This document shows positions 13,997 to 23,815 of a stretch of 64,000 bases of DNA, in pieces. The notes beneath the pieces are model-generated. The model searched no databases. It was not told the DNA's origin and worked only from the letters and a program-made list of their open reading frames with translations. A program made the translations under genes and the position numbers. The stretch is taken from assembly GCF_964340395.1 (NCBI RefSeq), contig NC_135563.1, forward strand, positions 16,918,151 through 16,982,150. Direction: 5' to 3'. This DNA is from Glandiceps talaboti. Taxonomy: Eukaryota > Hemichordata > Enteropneusta > Spengelidae. The stretch's first letter is position 1. Each line of letters begins with the position of its first letter.

Positions 13997-15025
13997 ATGA
14001 TAATGACCAGTCAACCGACGCCTCGTCTGGGACCACTGAAAGATACACCGCTTTTCGCAAGGCCAAGTTCAACAAAATCAAGACAAGGCAGAGGCTTCTT
14101 GGGGAGTCACCAACTCGCACCAAAAAGTGCACCTCCGAGAAGTTCACAGAGTAAAACTGTGGCATTTACGCTTCCAGACGGCGTTACAACACAGCCAGTT
14201 AAAGAGCGTCCTCAGTCGGTGGGAACTATTAGAATGAACTCGGATGGATTACCCGTGCTGATCGAGTCTCCTCATGCGAAAGCACGGGCATTTCGAAGAC
14301 CTTATCGATCGCCGTCCGCCCCTGAAATAAATTACAGTACACAAACCGCTGGGAACACAATGTCACGGAAGAAAGGCTCGTTCCCAGTATTTACAAGACC
14401 ACAAACTTCAGACGGGACTTCTGACTATCTTAAACAACGCGCAAGAAAAGAGTTTGAAGAGGCGACCGCCCGAGCCAACGATTTTTGCAAACGAGCGCAC
14501 GATGAGGAATTTTTCTACCAAGCAACAGACGTACCTGAGGACGTTGAATTCATTACTGCTCGTGTGGCGTCCGGCAAAGTTATACTGGATACAACTCCTT
14601 TCGGGGTCACCAACGCGAGACAAGAAGCTGATTTCGCCAAAGAACAATTGTTAGATTCCCTGCCAAGGACGTATCAAATTGACGAAAGTGTGAGCAATTA
14701 CTCTCCAGTACCACCCGCGAATGGACCAAATCAAAGAATACGCAGACGACATAGTCACAGTAGATCGTCAAATTCCAGTACTACAAGCCGTTCCAGAGAC
14801 GTCAATTTTGAAGCAGAAATTGTTCTCGAGGATCAAAGCAAAACGCGTGTCAAAGACAGTACTGAACATCGTGTTGAGCAGAACTTGAATGGACAGTCAG
14901 AAAGAAAAATGCAGGATATAAAATGTCGTGTCAATCAGTGGTTGGAAAATGTTGAACAATTTCAGGGTATTTCTGACGATGACCAAAGCAACTGTACTGA
15001 AATCAGGACAACTGAACTATTCTAG
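13997..15025 (+). CDS. Disordered protein with PP1-type RVxF motif and C-terminal WL motif, 342 aa
   Basis: I do not recognise the family. The frame is open for 342 codons in one exon, with amino-acid composition unlike the shadow frames. The protein is mostly low-complexity: Pro/Ser/basic at 1-140, a charged helical-looking stretch at 146-178, an Arg/Ser-rich segment at 248-268, and a C-terminal KCRVNQWLENVE motif (309-320). KTVAF at 53-57 fits the RVxF docking motif for protein phosphatase 1; that is a motif match only. LLDSLPR (218-224) and LPVL (85-88) recur in variant form in the other two plus-strand genes. The start may be Met1 or Met3 (better Kozak context), or lie in an upstream exon, because the exon is open back to its acceptor at 13982. 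There is no transmembrane segment or signal peptide. A nuclear or cytoplasmic scaffold is only a guess. Confidence 0.75.
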   Translation: MIMTSQPTPRLGPLKDTPLFARPSSTKSRQGRGFLGSHQLAPKSAPPRSSQSKTVAFTLPDGVTTQPVKERPQSVGTIRMNSDGLPVLIESPHAKARAFRRPYRSPSAPEINYSTQTAGNTMSRKKGSFPVFTRPQTSDGTSDYLKQRARKEFEEATARANDFCKRAHDEEFFYQATDVPEDVEFITARVASGKVILDTTPFGVTNARQEADFAKEQLLDSLPRTYQIDESVSNYSPVPPANGPNQRIRRRHSHSRSSNSSTTSRSRDVNFEAEIVLEDQSKTRVKDSTEHRVEQNLNGQSERKMQDIKCRVNQWLENVEQFQGISDDDQSNCTEIRTTELF

Positions 15026-15501
15026 AGGGAAGAAGAGCATATTTGGGTATTGTTTTTCTAGTAAAGCGCACAATTCTTGTTATCAATATCATGCATTAGT
15101 TCAGTCCATTCCGTAATGAAGGTTAGAGGGCGCTATTACGGCATATGCTCAGGGTGCATTTTATAATGTCGTATAAATTATATTATCAACATGTAATATT
15201 TGTAAAGTAAACTTTTATTGCATAATTTACTTTTTGATGGACACCTTTGATTTTGGATTATATATTTTTAACGGTTCATCAGATAATTTCCATGTACACA
15301 TTTATAACCATATCAGTTTGTGTGATCGCCAAAAATGCACCGTCAAGTTTGGTCTAAAATTGCAATATTGCTTTTATCATGTAATCATATTCTACTGAAT
15401 CATTAAGAAAACCAACACCTCCTATTTTACCCAACTGTTCCAATCTCAAAATCAATGTAAGAATATCCACTTACTGCATTTCATCTTCGAGTTGAACATG
15501 T

Positions 15502-15508
<7 letters not shown>

Positions 15509-15570
<62 letters not shown>

Positions 15571-15597
15571 TACAGACAGACAGACACACACACACAC

Positions 15598-15672
<75 letters not shown>
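15509..15672. repeat. (CAGA)n microsatellite, about 160 bp
   Basis: Tandem CAGA, interrupted by a TACA unit near 15568 and a (CA)n block near 15586-15600. On the minus strand it reads as a spurious CLSV-repeat protein. Confidence 0.95.
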
Positions 15673-15674
<2 letters not shown>

Positions 15675-15946
15675 TCCATATGCTATTTCATTACATTTTC
15701 TAACAACACCAAGACGATTTTAATGCCATCGAACAGATGCATCAGCAGTAAAATTAAATTGTTTGCAACCAATCTTTTAAAATCAGCTCGTGCCACTTTG
15801 AATGAATCTCGGTGAATTTATCACCACATTTCAGTCAATTTGTTATGTTAGAGACTTGCCAATTTAAGATTTGCTTTGCGATGTCATTGCAATATACAAC
15901 CCGTTTCAAGTGACCGTTCAGCCTCTCTGTTTGCTACAACACAGAA

Positions 15947-15952
15947 AATAAA
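15947..15952 (+). terminator. Possible polyadenylation signal (AATAAA)
   Basis: AATAAA lies about 920 bases after the stop of the gene at 13997-15025. The distance is long, so assignment to that gene is weak. Confidence 0.25.
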
Positions 15953-17656
15953 GAAACTATATATTCCACACTAACATAGCAAGATTGCAACCGGATGGAG
16001 ATACACAGATCACAATGTTTTGACATATGCATTAAAAAGCTGTCTGTATCCTTGTGTGCATATTGGTGGCACATTTCATTTAGACAAAATGTCGCAAGAA
16101 ACTGTATTAATTCAATCTCGCGGTATTAAAGTGTAGCGTGTGCAGTTTCGGTTTCTGCGTGATTTATTAAACATAAATGTTGAACGGTAACTTGAAACTT
16201 GTTGTAGGTATGCTTCGATCGACGCATGTCGCATATCCCAGTTTTAGTTTCACCGGATAGAACTTAAGCTTACAGACTGTTACAGATATCATATTCTTCA
16301 AGGTTACAAGTAGATACACCGACACAATTGCCCCGTCCAATCAACTACATATACAGTTAAAATCAACAGTGCTTTCGATAACAGGTTCAAGAGTCATCGC
16401 TGTCGTTTGTCCGTGAGCAAGATTTGAACCTCGATTGTGCCCCAGTCAACCCAGCTCCAAAATATTTGATACCAGTATGATAAAACTTGCAATATTAATG
16501 CTTTAATCATATGAGCTTATGGAGGCTGCATTGGATTGTATGCTCCCTAAGGGAGTTGATGAGAAAGGGTGTCGCTATAGGTCCGCGCATGGGGTAAAAA
16601 TTATTGGCACCTGGAGCTCTCAGGAGGACAGGTGCATTATAAATTTATATATTTCAAATTTTTTTAATTAATTGTTATTAATTTTATTAGTAGTAGTGCA
16701 TTTTGAATAATTTACAACAGTTGGCAAGATGACATTGTAAATATGTAGAATTATATTTTTATTACCAATTAAGTACTTGGACTTAATGTAATGATAATAA
16801 ACAATACATTTTTACTTATGTAAACGTGCAGCTTACGTAGGCAGGATTTATTCAGCAGGTTTGCAGTAATTGTATTCTATAATGTAGTGTGTTGTCGCTT
16901 CCAAAATTATCTAGTATGGCAATAGATATTTATTCTATGACCTTGGGGCGGAGGAATTGGCACAATTGTAGTCACTATGTGGTGGCCAATGGAAAAACAC
17001 GAGGACTGATTGTGTTACACAAAATGCACGTATGATCAGAGCATTGAAATAGTTACAGAGCTGGAGAACCTGTCAATTTGAACGTTACTGTAACAAGAAT
17101 TGTGTATTTAGTGGCACAGTTTTGCACGATAAACCCCATAGGATGCAGTCAAGCCGTTGAAGCTCCTCATCCACTATAACCTTCAAACTATTTTTTAAAA
17201 GAAAAATAGAACCCCTCAATTTTTTTGTTGTATGCATAGTTTTGCAAAGAGTTGTCATAGATATTGGTATCTTCTGATTTCAACCCTGCAGTGAGTTCTA
17301 ATGATTCCTTCCCGCTGATTCCTTCCCGCCTATATGACCTGACTTGAACCCTGGTAGACTTCAAATTAGATCCAACTGTGTGAAACCGTCAATTGAAACT
17401 GTCGTTCCTCAAAACGGTGATGACTTTAACATGAAACTACACAGTTTCAACACAGAAGTTGTCGCAAAAAATGACAAGCCAGAACTCCGTAAAATGATAG
17501 AGCTTTGCCATGGAAACTAAACTGTCATCTTATATTACAATTTTAGTACGTTAATGCATACACGTTAGTTTACCCTTCAATGATGAACAAATCGGTGTGT
17601 AACTTACAGTTTCTATCTTTTGCCTTTTTTGAGTTCCATTTATGCAACAATTGGGC

Positions 17657-17693
17657 GTTTGTTTGTTTGTTTGTTTATTTGTTTGTTTGTTTG
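17657..17693. repeat. (GTTT)n microsatellite
   Basis: About nine GTTT units with one ATTT variant in the middle. Confidence 0.9.
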
Positions 17694-18596
17694 CTATGTG
17701 GTGGTTACTAAGTTATCTCGTATAGGGATGGTTATTTAAAATTCGTGAGAAAAGACCGTGTTCAACTTGGAGTTATTTAAAGTTTTTACAGTCATTTTTT
17801 CCGCTCCCACCCCAGCCCAAAGGCCAAAAGTGACTATGGTGGCTCCCTAAATAAACCTAAACCCAAACTCAACACAAACTCGTCATCACCATGTGTAACT
17901 ATTAGTGTTCGCTATAAATGAGACTTGGTCGCAGCGATGTAAATCGCTTTTACTCCGTATCCACTGATCTTCAAATGGGTTTACTCAATGAGAAACTACT
18001 CAGTCAATGATGCTGTATAGAAACTTCTCTGGGTGTTTTTCATATGATACAGCGCCATCTACGGACAAACGGTAACTATCTGGGTCTGGCAGTACTAGCC
18101 TCTAGACTATCTGTTGCAAGTCAGATTTAATCAAACCAATGTTAAAGATCAGAGGAGAAAGACAACTCATGAATCGATTTTTTGTTCAGCAATCCACCTA
18201 TCATTCATTTAGGTTACAATTTTACAGTTCCTTCGAGAGAAGATTTAAATCATTAAAAAAAATCATAGGGACATAGTGAAACAAAGATCATAGGAAAAAA
18301 TAGAAGATTTCTAATTTATTTTCTCATTACAAACAAAGATAATTATCAAGATAGTTTCCTTGGCAGCCGTCATTATTCATGGTATGACGTAACTCAACAT
18401 TTTCAGGGTTGTTACTCCTTGTAAAAAAAACAGGGAAGTTAAAGGAATCTCGATTTTAATGAAGTCATGGTAAAATGGAAATTCTATTTATTGCTCAGTA
18501 TATTGTAAACACTTAATTTAGTGGTCATTGGTTTCATTATATTACAGTTTTATATATCAGTATTCTTCGGGACACGTGCACAGAATACCGAGTAGT

Positions 18597-18791
18597 TAAT
18601 TAAATTGCATTTTTAATTAAATCTACGATTTTTAATAATTTCATATGGAAGCCACACCCGGTATTTTAATTAAATTGCATTTTTAATTAAATCGACGCTC
18701 TGGAATAAAATATGAGTTTATTTATTTGAGCAACATGTAGAACAAAATGTCCAGTAGTTAATTAAATCGCATTTAAAAAAAAATTCAATCG
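18597..18791. repeat. Three spaced copies of a palindromic AT-rich unit
   Basis: The unit TTAATTAAATTGCATTTTTA followed by ATTAAATC(G/T)ACG occurs at 18597-18628 and 18666-18698. A degenerate third copy is at 18758-18791. Each of the first two is flanked inside by TTAATTAA/TTAATTAAA arms, so it is close to self-complementary. Spacing is about 69 and 91 bases. It may be an old AT-rich satellite fragment or a set of homeodomain-type sites (TAATTA cores). Confidence 0.7.
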
Positions 18792-20132
18792 AACCTTTTT
18801 CATATCATAAACAGAAACTGTGAACTGTGAACGGAGAAATCCATTGCATATTCTAACTCTATTCAACGCATGCGTGGTTATGACTTGGCATTACCAGTAT
18901 CATGATCAGCCACCAAGATCCAATCATGGCATTAAAAGCACTCTTCTTTCGTGTTTGCTTTTGAATAATATAATTGTATGATTAGATGAACTGCTTGGAG
19001 TTCGTGGGGTACCCTCTCTCTATACCGTATGGTTTCGAGTTATATTATTACTGTTTGTGAATCGAAAATGTACTCAACATTGCAATTGACACGCGTACCA
19101 CCCACGATGAACTTGGCATTGAGATTATGAGCCTCCCTCGGCCCTATAACTACTTCTTCGAAGCTGATTAGATGTTGTTTTGACCAACGGAATAGAGCAA
19201 ATAAATTGGCCACGGTTTTATATTTGTGTTGTGACAGAACTATTGGAAACCATATGAGGACGAGTGTTTCGGACCACATTCGATTCGATGCATCACAAAC
19301 AATCATTAGTAGTCATAAAATACTCATGTTTTTGTGTAATTAATTTGTTTTGTTTTCCTCTGAAAAGTTTAAGGGGCTGATACTATTCTGTCTCCATTGA
19401 GATTGCTGTGGCTATGTAATTTAACAATATTTATGTTGTTACCATTTTCGCCGGTTTCCGACCAGAACTCTCACGAAAATTCTCAGAGTTTTAAGATTTT
19501 CAATGCAAAACTTGGCAATTGTCATTACCGTCCCTACAATGTATTTCTGTAACGATTGCAACAATACCCAGGTGTTATATTGTACGTGTCGACTATGACG
19601 TGACACAGGCCGTAGATCTGAACGATAGGAAAAAACAAACTAAAGGTGGCGGAAAGTACTGGGTAGCCAGGGTATAAGAACAAAGGATTTTCACTGACCC
19701 ATAACTACTTTTACATACGTCATTGTTTGGTTGTGAGTTGTAGCAGTCCATTAGGACAACACAATGGGTGTTGTTAGATTTTTTAGCAGGCAAGTCTACC
19801 TTGAGTTCTTTGTAATCGCCCTTTTGTTCACAATAACATTGCATCGAGACGGAGCCGTTTGAAGAATATCTAACTACATATAAGCACAAATTAATTGCAA
19901 GATTGCACTACATCTAATCTACCTCGTTATTTGGAGACGTTGTTTACAATATATGTCGACACGCACACGTAGTAGCAAATCAAAATATACGTACGCTGAT
20001 TCGCTGGTTGTTGGAACCTATCGCGTCCAATCTTCCCATAAATGTGTTATCGTATACAGTCACCTTTCTGTTGAGTGGTGGTGTCATTCTCACAAGGCAG
20101 TGTATATGTTATTCTGCGTTGTTTTTTTCTAG

Positions 20133-20172
20133 TCAAACAATCACAAAGAGACGCCAGCAGGAGCTCAGTCAG
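20133..20172 (+). other. Candidate 40-nt noncoding exon of the next gene
   Basis: An acceptor with a strong T-tract (GTTTTTTTCTAG, ending at 20132) is followed 40 bases later by a donor, CAG|GTAGGT, with its GT at 20173-20174. The next acceptor downstream, TTTTCAATGACAG, ends at 21015 and precedes the coding exon of the gene at 21434. This set is consistent with a 5' UTR exon; no transcript evidence is available. Confidence 0.35.
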
Positions 20173-21015
20173 GTAGGTGTCGTTTATTTTTTATGCAAGT
20201 CTTAGACTTGAGTGTTTCTTGTAATTTACACACCTGACGACACCATAATGGCCTACGCCATGTGTATGAGACGTTGTGATTGAACATATCTCTCAGCTGG
20301 GGTCTTTTTCCATAGGAATATATTCATTGTTACATACATGTACTACCGAAATAAGCTAAACTTTGTATAATAATACTCTGTGATCATGCTCTTTTGGTGT
20401 TATATTTCTATAAATCTACACTATTAAAGTTTCAACGTAAATACAGCCAAAAGCCAAAAAAGAGTGACTGAAGGAAACATAGAACATGGTGTCAACATAT
20501 CATGGTGTGAAAAAACATTTGCGTACATGTGCATGTGTATAGTTTCAGAAAAGAATCGTGTCTTTCGCAGTGTACAGATACACAATATAATACGAGTATT
20601 AAGTTCTAGAGCCAAGGTTGAACAGCCAAATAAATCAACTTGAATGTGATACGCTATTATATACTATACGAAGATATTGAACTTCAAGTCTTGATAGTCC
20701 TTGGAAAGGGTTGTCTTTTCATATGCTTACACTTGTAGCCGTGTCATTGACGAATGACAACAAATACTAAATCTTCGCCCATATACAATTGACTATTACC
20801 GTCGTCATGTTCTTCTTTCTCAAAGGCGTTCTTTCAGTAAGACGCCCACCTACCTTGCTGTGTGTACCGCTTCGCGCTTCCCTTTTATGGATTGTTCTTG
20901 GTAGCTATGAAGTTACTATGCAGTTGTTAACAGTAATTCTAACTTTTGTTTGTTCCAACGTGTCCATGGAGTGATTTCTCGTTGTATATAATCTATCTTC
21001 TCTTTTCAATGACAG

Positions 21016-21433
21016 AGAGCTGACGCTATTGGAAACAGTACAGAAGACGTCTAGGAAACCAATATATGCAACAAGGACCCATCGAATGACAGATTAAGCC
21101 TTGTTTACTAAAGGATTACGGTTGCCTGTTACTGTGTACTAATTACAACACCTGATCTAATACCGAGATTTAATATACGTGCTCCGTTAGTATTGCTGGG
21201 CCAATGGCCATTTTTTGTCGTTGATTGGTATCGCAAATTGGATTTTGGTACGTGTTATTTTCTATGAGATAGTCTGTTCAAAACGGATAAACCGGGGATA
21301 TAACTAACCACATCAGATGAAAAAACGATGACGTACTTTGGAGTATTGACCCGAAGCACCACATGAAGACTTCGCATGCGCGAGTCTCAGAGCCTATAAT
21401 ATACGTATAGTCGCATTTACGAAGCTCGGAGTC
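21016..21433 (+). other. Candidate 5' UTR part of the coding exon
   Basis: A pyrimidine-rich acceptor (TCTATCTTCTCTTTTCAATGACAG is split across the line break; its AG is at 21014-21015) could open an exon running into the ATG at 21434. The region has an in-frame TGA at 21347-21349 and no in-frame ATG after it. The translation start is therefore at 21434 whichever upstream exons are used. Confidence 0.4.
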
Positions 21434-22513
21434 ATGAATGTATCACCGAGGCTCCTGCATAAAGGTATGAACAATGTAAATAATATGCATGGACGTAGCG
21501 GGGGAACGAAAAGTCTACCTGCGTCACCCTTCTCACAGAGGCGGATTGGATCGCACACTCATTTTCACTTTTCCGAATCTGACGGAGAATGTATAACCTC
21601 TGAACTGCCGCCGTTGTTGACTTCTAAGCCGAAAGGAATACGTAAAGATAGCGTTTCCAGAGACAGTTCAGTGGCAAGTTCGCCGAGACTTACAGTTCCA
21701 CCTCTGTCGCCGGCAGTTTCACCATCGTTACGTAGGAATGTGCTACGTAAGTTCAACCCCCTGATGATGAAAGATACAGAAACAGACGACAGCGTGGCAA
21801 GTGGAAGTCCTCGTTTATTGAGCCCGGTGTCGCAGACACGTGACAATATCACTGAAAGCACACATTATTTTGGGAACTCCGAAAACAGAACTCCAACTCC
21901 CCTGTCTCCCTCGTTGCACAGAACTATGAGTCCCCATCGCAGGAACGAAAAGATAGGTCTAAATCTAAATTTAAATGTTGGAACCGTCACTACAAGTGTA
22001 GGCTCGAGTCCAAGACATTCACCTCTTCCAAGTCCAAGATTAAGACGACACTTGACACAGTCTTCGACTGCGGGGTCAAAGGTTGGTGAATTGACATTGG
22101 AAAATGTGAAAGCTTTCGAAGCAACGCCACAAGACGACTCGGAGACGAGGATGGATAACACAATATCTGTGCCAACAGTTGATGTGGATCGCTATCCAAG
22201 TAAAATTGACTATGTGGCGGGACTTGTTCAACAAAACCATTACGATCAACATCATAGTCCGCTCATAACAGCCAAATTATCTGCTGAAAAACTAAATGAT
22301 GCACCTGTTGGAAACAAAAATGGCCTTTCAGGTCTTTCAGACGACAAGGGAAAGTTTGTTGACGCCGTCGATCTTGACAATGGGGTTACAGCTAATATTC
22401 ACCCACAACTGGCCAACAATGCCGATGACCATGACAACGAAGATGACACAATGAGGAAATGCCAAGAATGGTTGTCTAATGTACAACTTTCACCGAAATA
22501 TGTTACTTATTGA
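21434..22513 (+). CDS. Ser-Pro-rich disordered protein with C-terminal WL motif, 359 aa
   Basis: I do not recognise the family. It is one open exon of 359 codons with an in-frame stop 87 bases before the ATG, so the start is well supported. The N-terminal two thirds carry many SPRL, SPSL and related Ser-Pro motifs (residues 4, about 81, 117-125, 150-168 and 193-203) in a basic background. These resemble a CDK or MAPK substrate region. The C-terminal third is acidic and ends in RKCQEWLSNVQ (341-351). That matches KCRVNQWLENVE in the gene at 13997 if two residues are gapped. ELPPL near residue 57 is followed by a basic patch, as in the other two genes. There is no signal peptide, membrane segment or catalytic domain. 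AATAAA at 22674-22679 lies about 160 bases after the stop. Confidence 0.8.
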   Translation: MNVSPRLLHKGMNNVNNMHGRSGGTKSLPASPFSQRRIGSHTHFHFSESDGECITSELPPLLTSKPKGIRKDSVSRDSSVASSPRLTVPPLSPAVSPSLRRNVLRKFNPLMMKDTETDDSVASGSPRLLSPVSQTRDNITESTHYFGNSENRTPTPLSPSLHRTMSPHRRNEKIGLNLNLNVGTVTTSVGSSPRHSPLPSPRLRRHLTQSSTAGSKVGELTLENVKAFEATPQDDSETRMDNTISVPTVDVDRYPSKIDYVAGLVQQNHYDQHHSPLITAKLSAEKLNDAPVGNKNGLSGLSDDKGKFVDAVDLDNGVTANIHPQLANNADDHDNEDDTMRKCQEWLSNVQLSPKYVTY

Positions 22514-22673
22514 ATTTGAATTTTAAAGGGGTACACTTTTGAACTCACCGCTTAAAGTAATCTGTTTAATAGCAAAGTCAGTACGCGAGGGTTATTTTTG
22601 GACCACCACTGATTGGTATAATGAACCATCTAAATTCCATGTATTACACTCGAATAGACTAAGTATGTCGGTA

Positions 22674-22679
22674 AATAAA
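22674..22679 (+). terminator. Polyadenylation signal (AATAAA)
   Basis: AATAAA lies 161 bases past the stop codon of the 359-aa gene, an ordinary 3' UTR length. Confidence 0.6.
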
Positions 22680-23307
22680 ATTACTAAGGGCTATTAAAAA
22701 GTTCTGGTTTCCAGAACTTAAATAAGACTAGTTCAACCACTGAAGCGATAAATTGGTCTATTTCCGTCTCTCTTATGTACTTAAAGGAACAAATTACACT
22801 CAATTTCAATAATTGTAACTGGTATTGTGTTATCAGTAATTTTGAACTAGATATTGTGCCGTCCAGCAAAGTGAATTTCTCCTTGTTATTTTAACTTTAT
22901 ACGCCTTTAGCTGTGACGTCGTTTTCTTCTGGCCTGTATGAGTCACTCTACTAAAGACAACTGCTGTTATTTTTAGTTTTACACTCTTTGCGTGAAAACT
23001 AACATTCTTTACATCCAACATCAACGACAAGTCAAGGTTTATTCGTCATGAGAATTTTACAATAGAAGTTAGTTTAATAACCTAAAACAAATGATCGTCT
23101 GATCAGCTGACTCCGCTAAAATGTACTACCATTGCCACATTGTATCGTCTGCCACAATAAAACTTATACAATTGCCACATTTTTTATCCTTAAGTGTTTG
23201 AAATTATAACTAAGGGTTACCCATCCAAACAAAATCTAAAAATGTTATTTTCGAGGTGATAGATGACAAAATATCCCCACAGCGTGTCTCAGTAAGATTT
23301 GTTTCAA

Positions 23308-23815
23308 GCCAGGCGATAAAATGTAACAGTGTTGACAAGCTTGTAGTCGAGCCACACGATAAAATGTAGCAAAAAAATTTAATGTTGGCAAGTTTGTAGT
23401 CGAGCCAGACGATAAAATGTAGCAATGTTGGCAAGCTTGTAGACGTGCCAGACGATAAAATGTAGCAATGTTGACAAGCTTGTAGTCGAGCCAGACGATA
23501 AAATGTAGCAATGTTGGCAAGCTTGTAGTCGAGACAGACGATAAAATGTAGCAATGTTGGCAAGCTTGTAGTCGAGCCAGACGATAAAATGTAGCAATGT
23601 TGACAAGCTTGTAGTCGTGCCAGACGATAAAATGTAGCAATGTTGACAAGCTTGTAGTCGTGCCAGGCGATAAAATGTAGCAATGTTGACAAGCTTGTAG
23701 TCGAGCCAGACGATAAAATGTAGCGATGTTGGCAAGCTTGTAGTCGAGCCAGACGATAAAATGTAGCAATGTTGACAAGCTTGTAGTCGTGCCAGACGAT
23801 AAAATGTAGCAATCA
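23308..23815. repeat. 43-bp minisatellite, 12 units
   Basis: The unit begins GCCAGACGATAAAATGTAGC and continues through AATGTTG(A/G)CAAGCTTGTAGTCG(A/T). GATA anchors sit at 23315, 23358, 23411, 23454, 23497, 23540, 23583, 23626, 23669, 23712, 23755 and 23798. The spacing is exactly 43 except one 53-base step, caused by a 10-base A/T-rich insertion near 23371. Outer units are more diverged than inner ones, as expected for unequal exchange. On the minus strand all three frames are open across it, giving spurious proteins of 200, 177 and 145 aa with a 43-residue period. Confidence 0.95.

Larger units (their letters stand above)
15026..20132. other. 3' flank and intergenic, no gene recognised
   Basis: This follows the gene at 13997-15025. 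No close AATAAA follows the stop; the first clear one I see is at 15947-15952, so the 3' UTR end is uncertain. The stretch holds a CAGA microsatellite, a GTTT microsatellite and a triple AT-rich repeat near 18.6 kb. I find no recognisable protein on either strand. Confidence 0.55.

Noticed and set aside
16400-16450. GATTTGAACC, possible reverse-strand tRNA T-arm
   Set aside because: The flanking bases do not form a T-stem or acceptor stem, and no anticodon arm is visible.
21395-21400. TATAAT close to the ATG of the 359-aa gene
   Set aside because: It would leave a leader of about 10 bases, and splice signals farther upstream suggest a longer 5' UTR.
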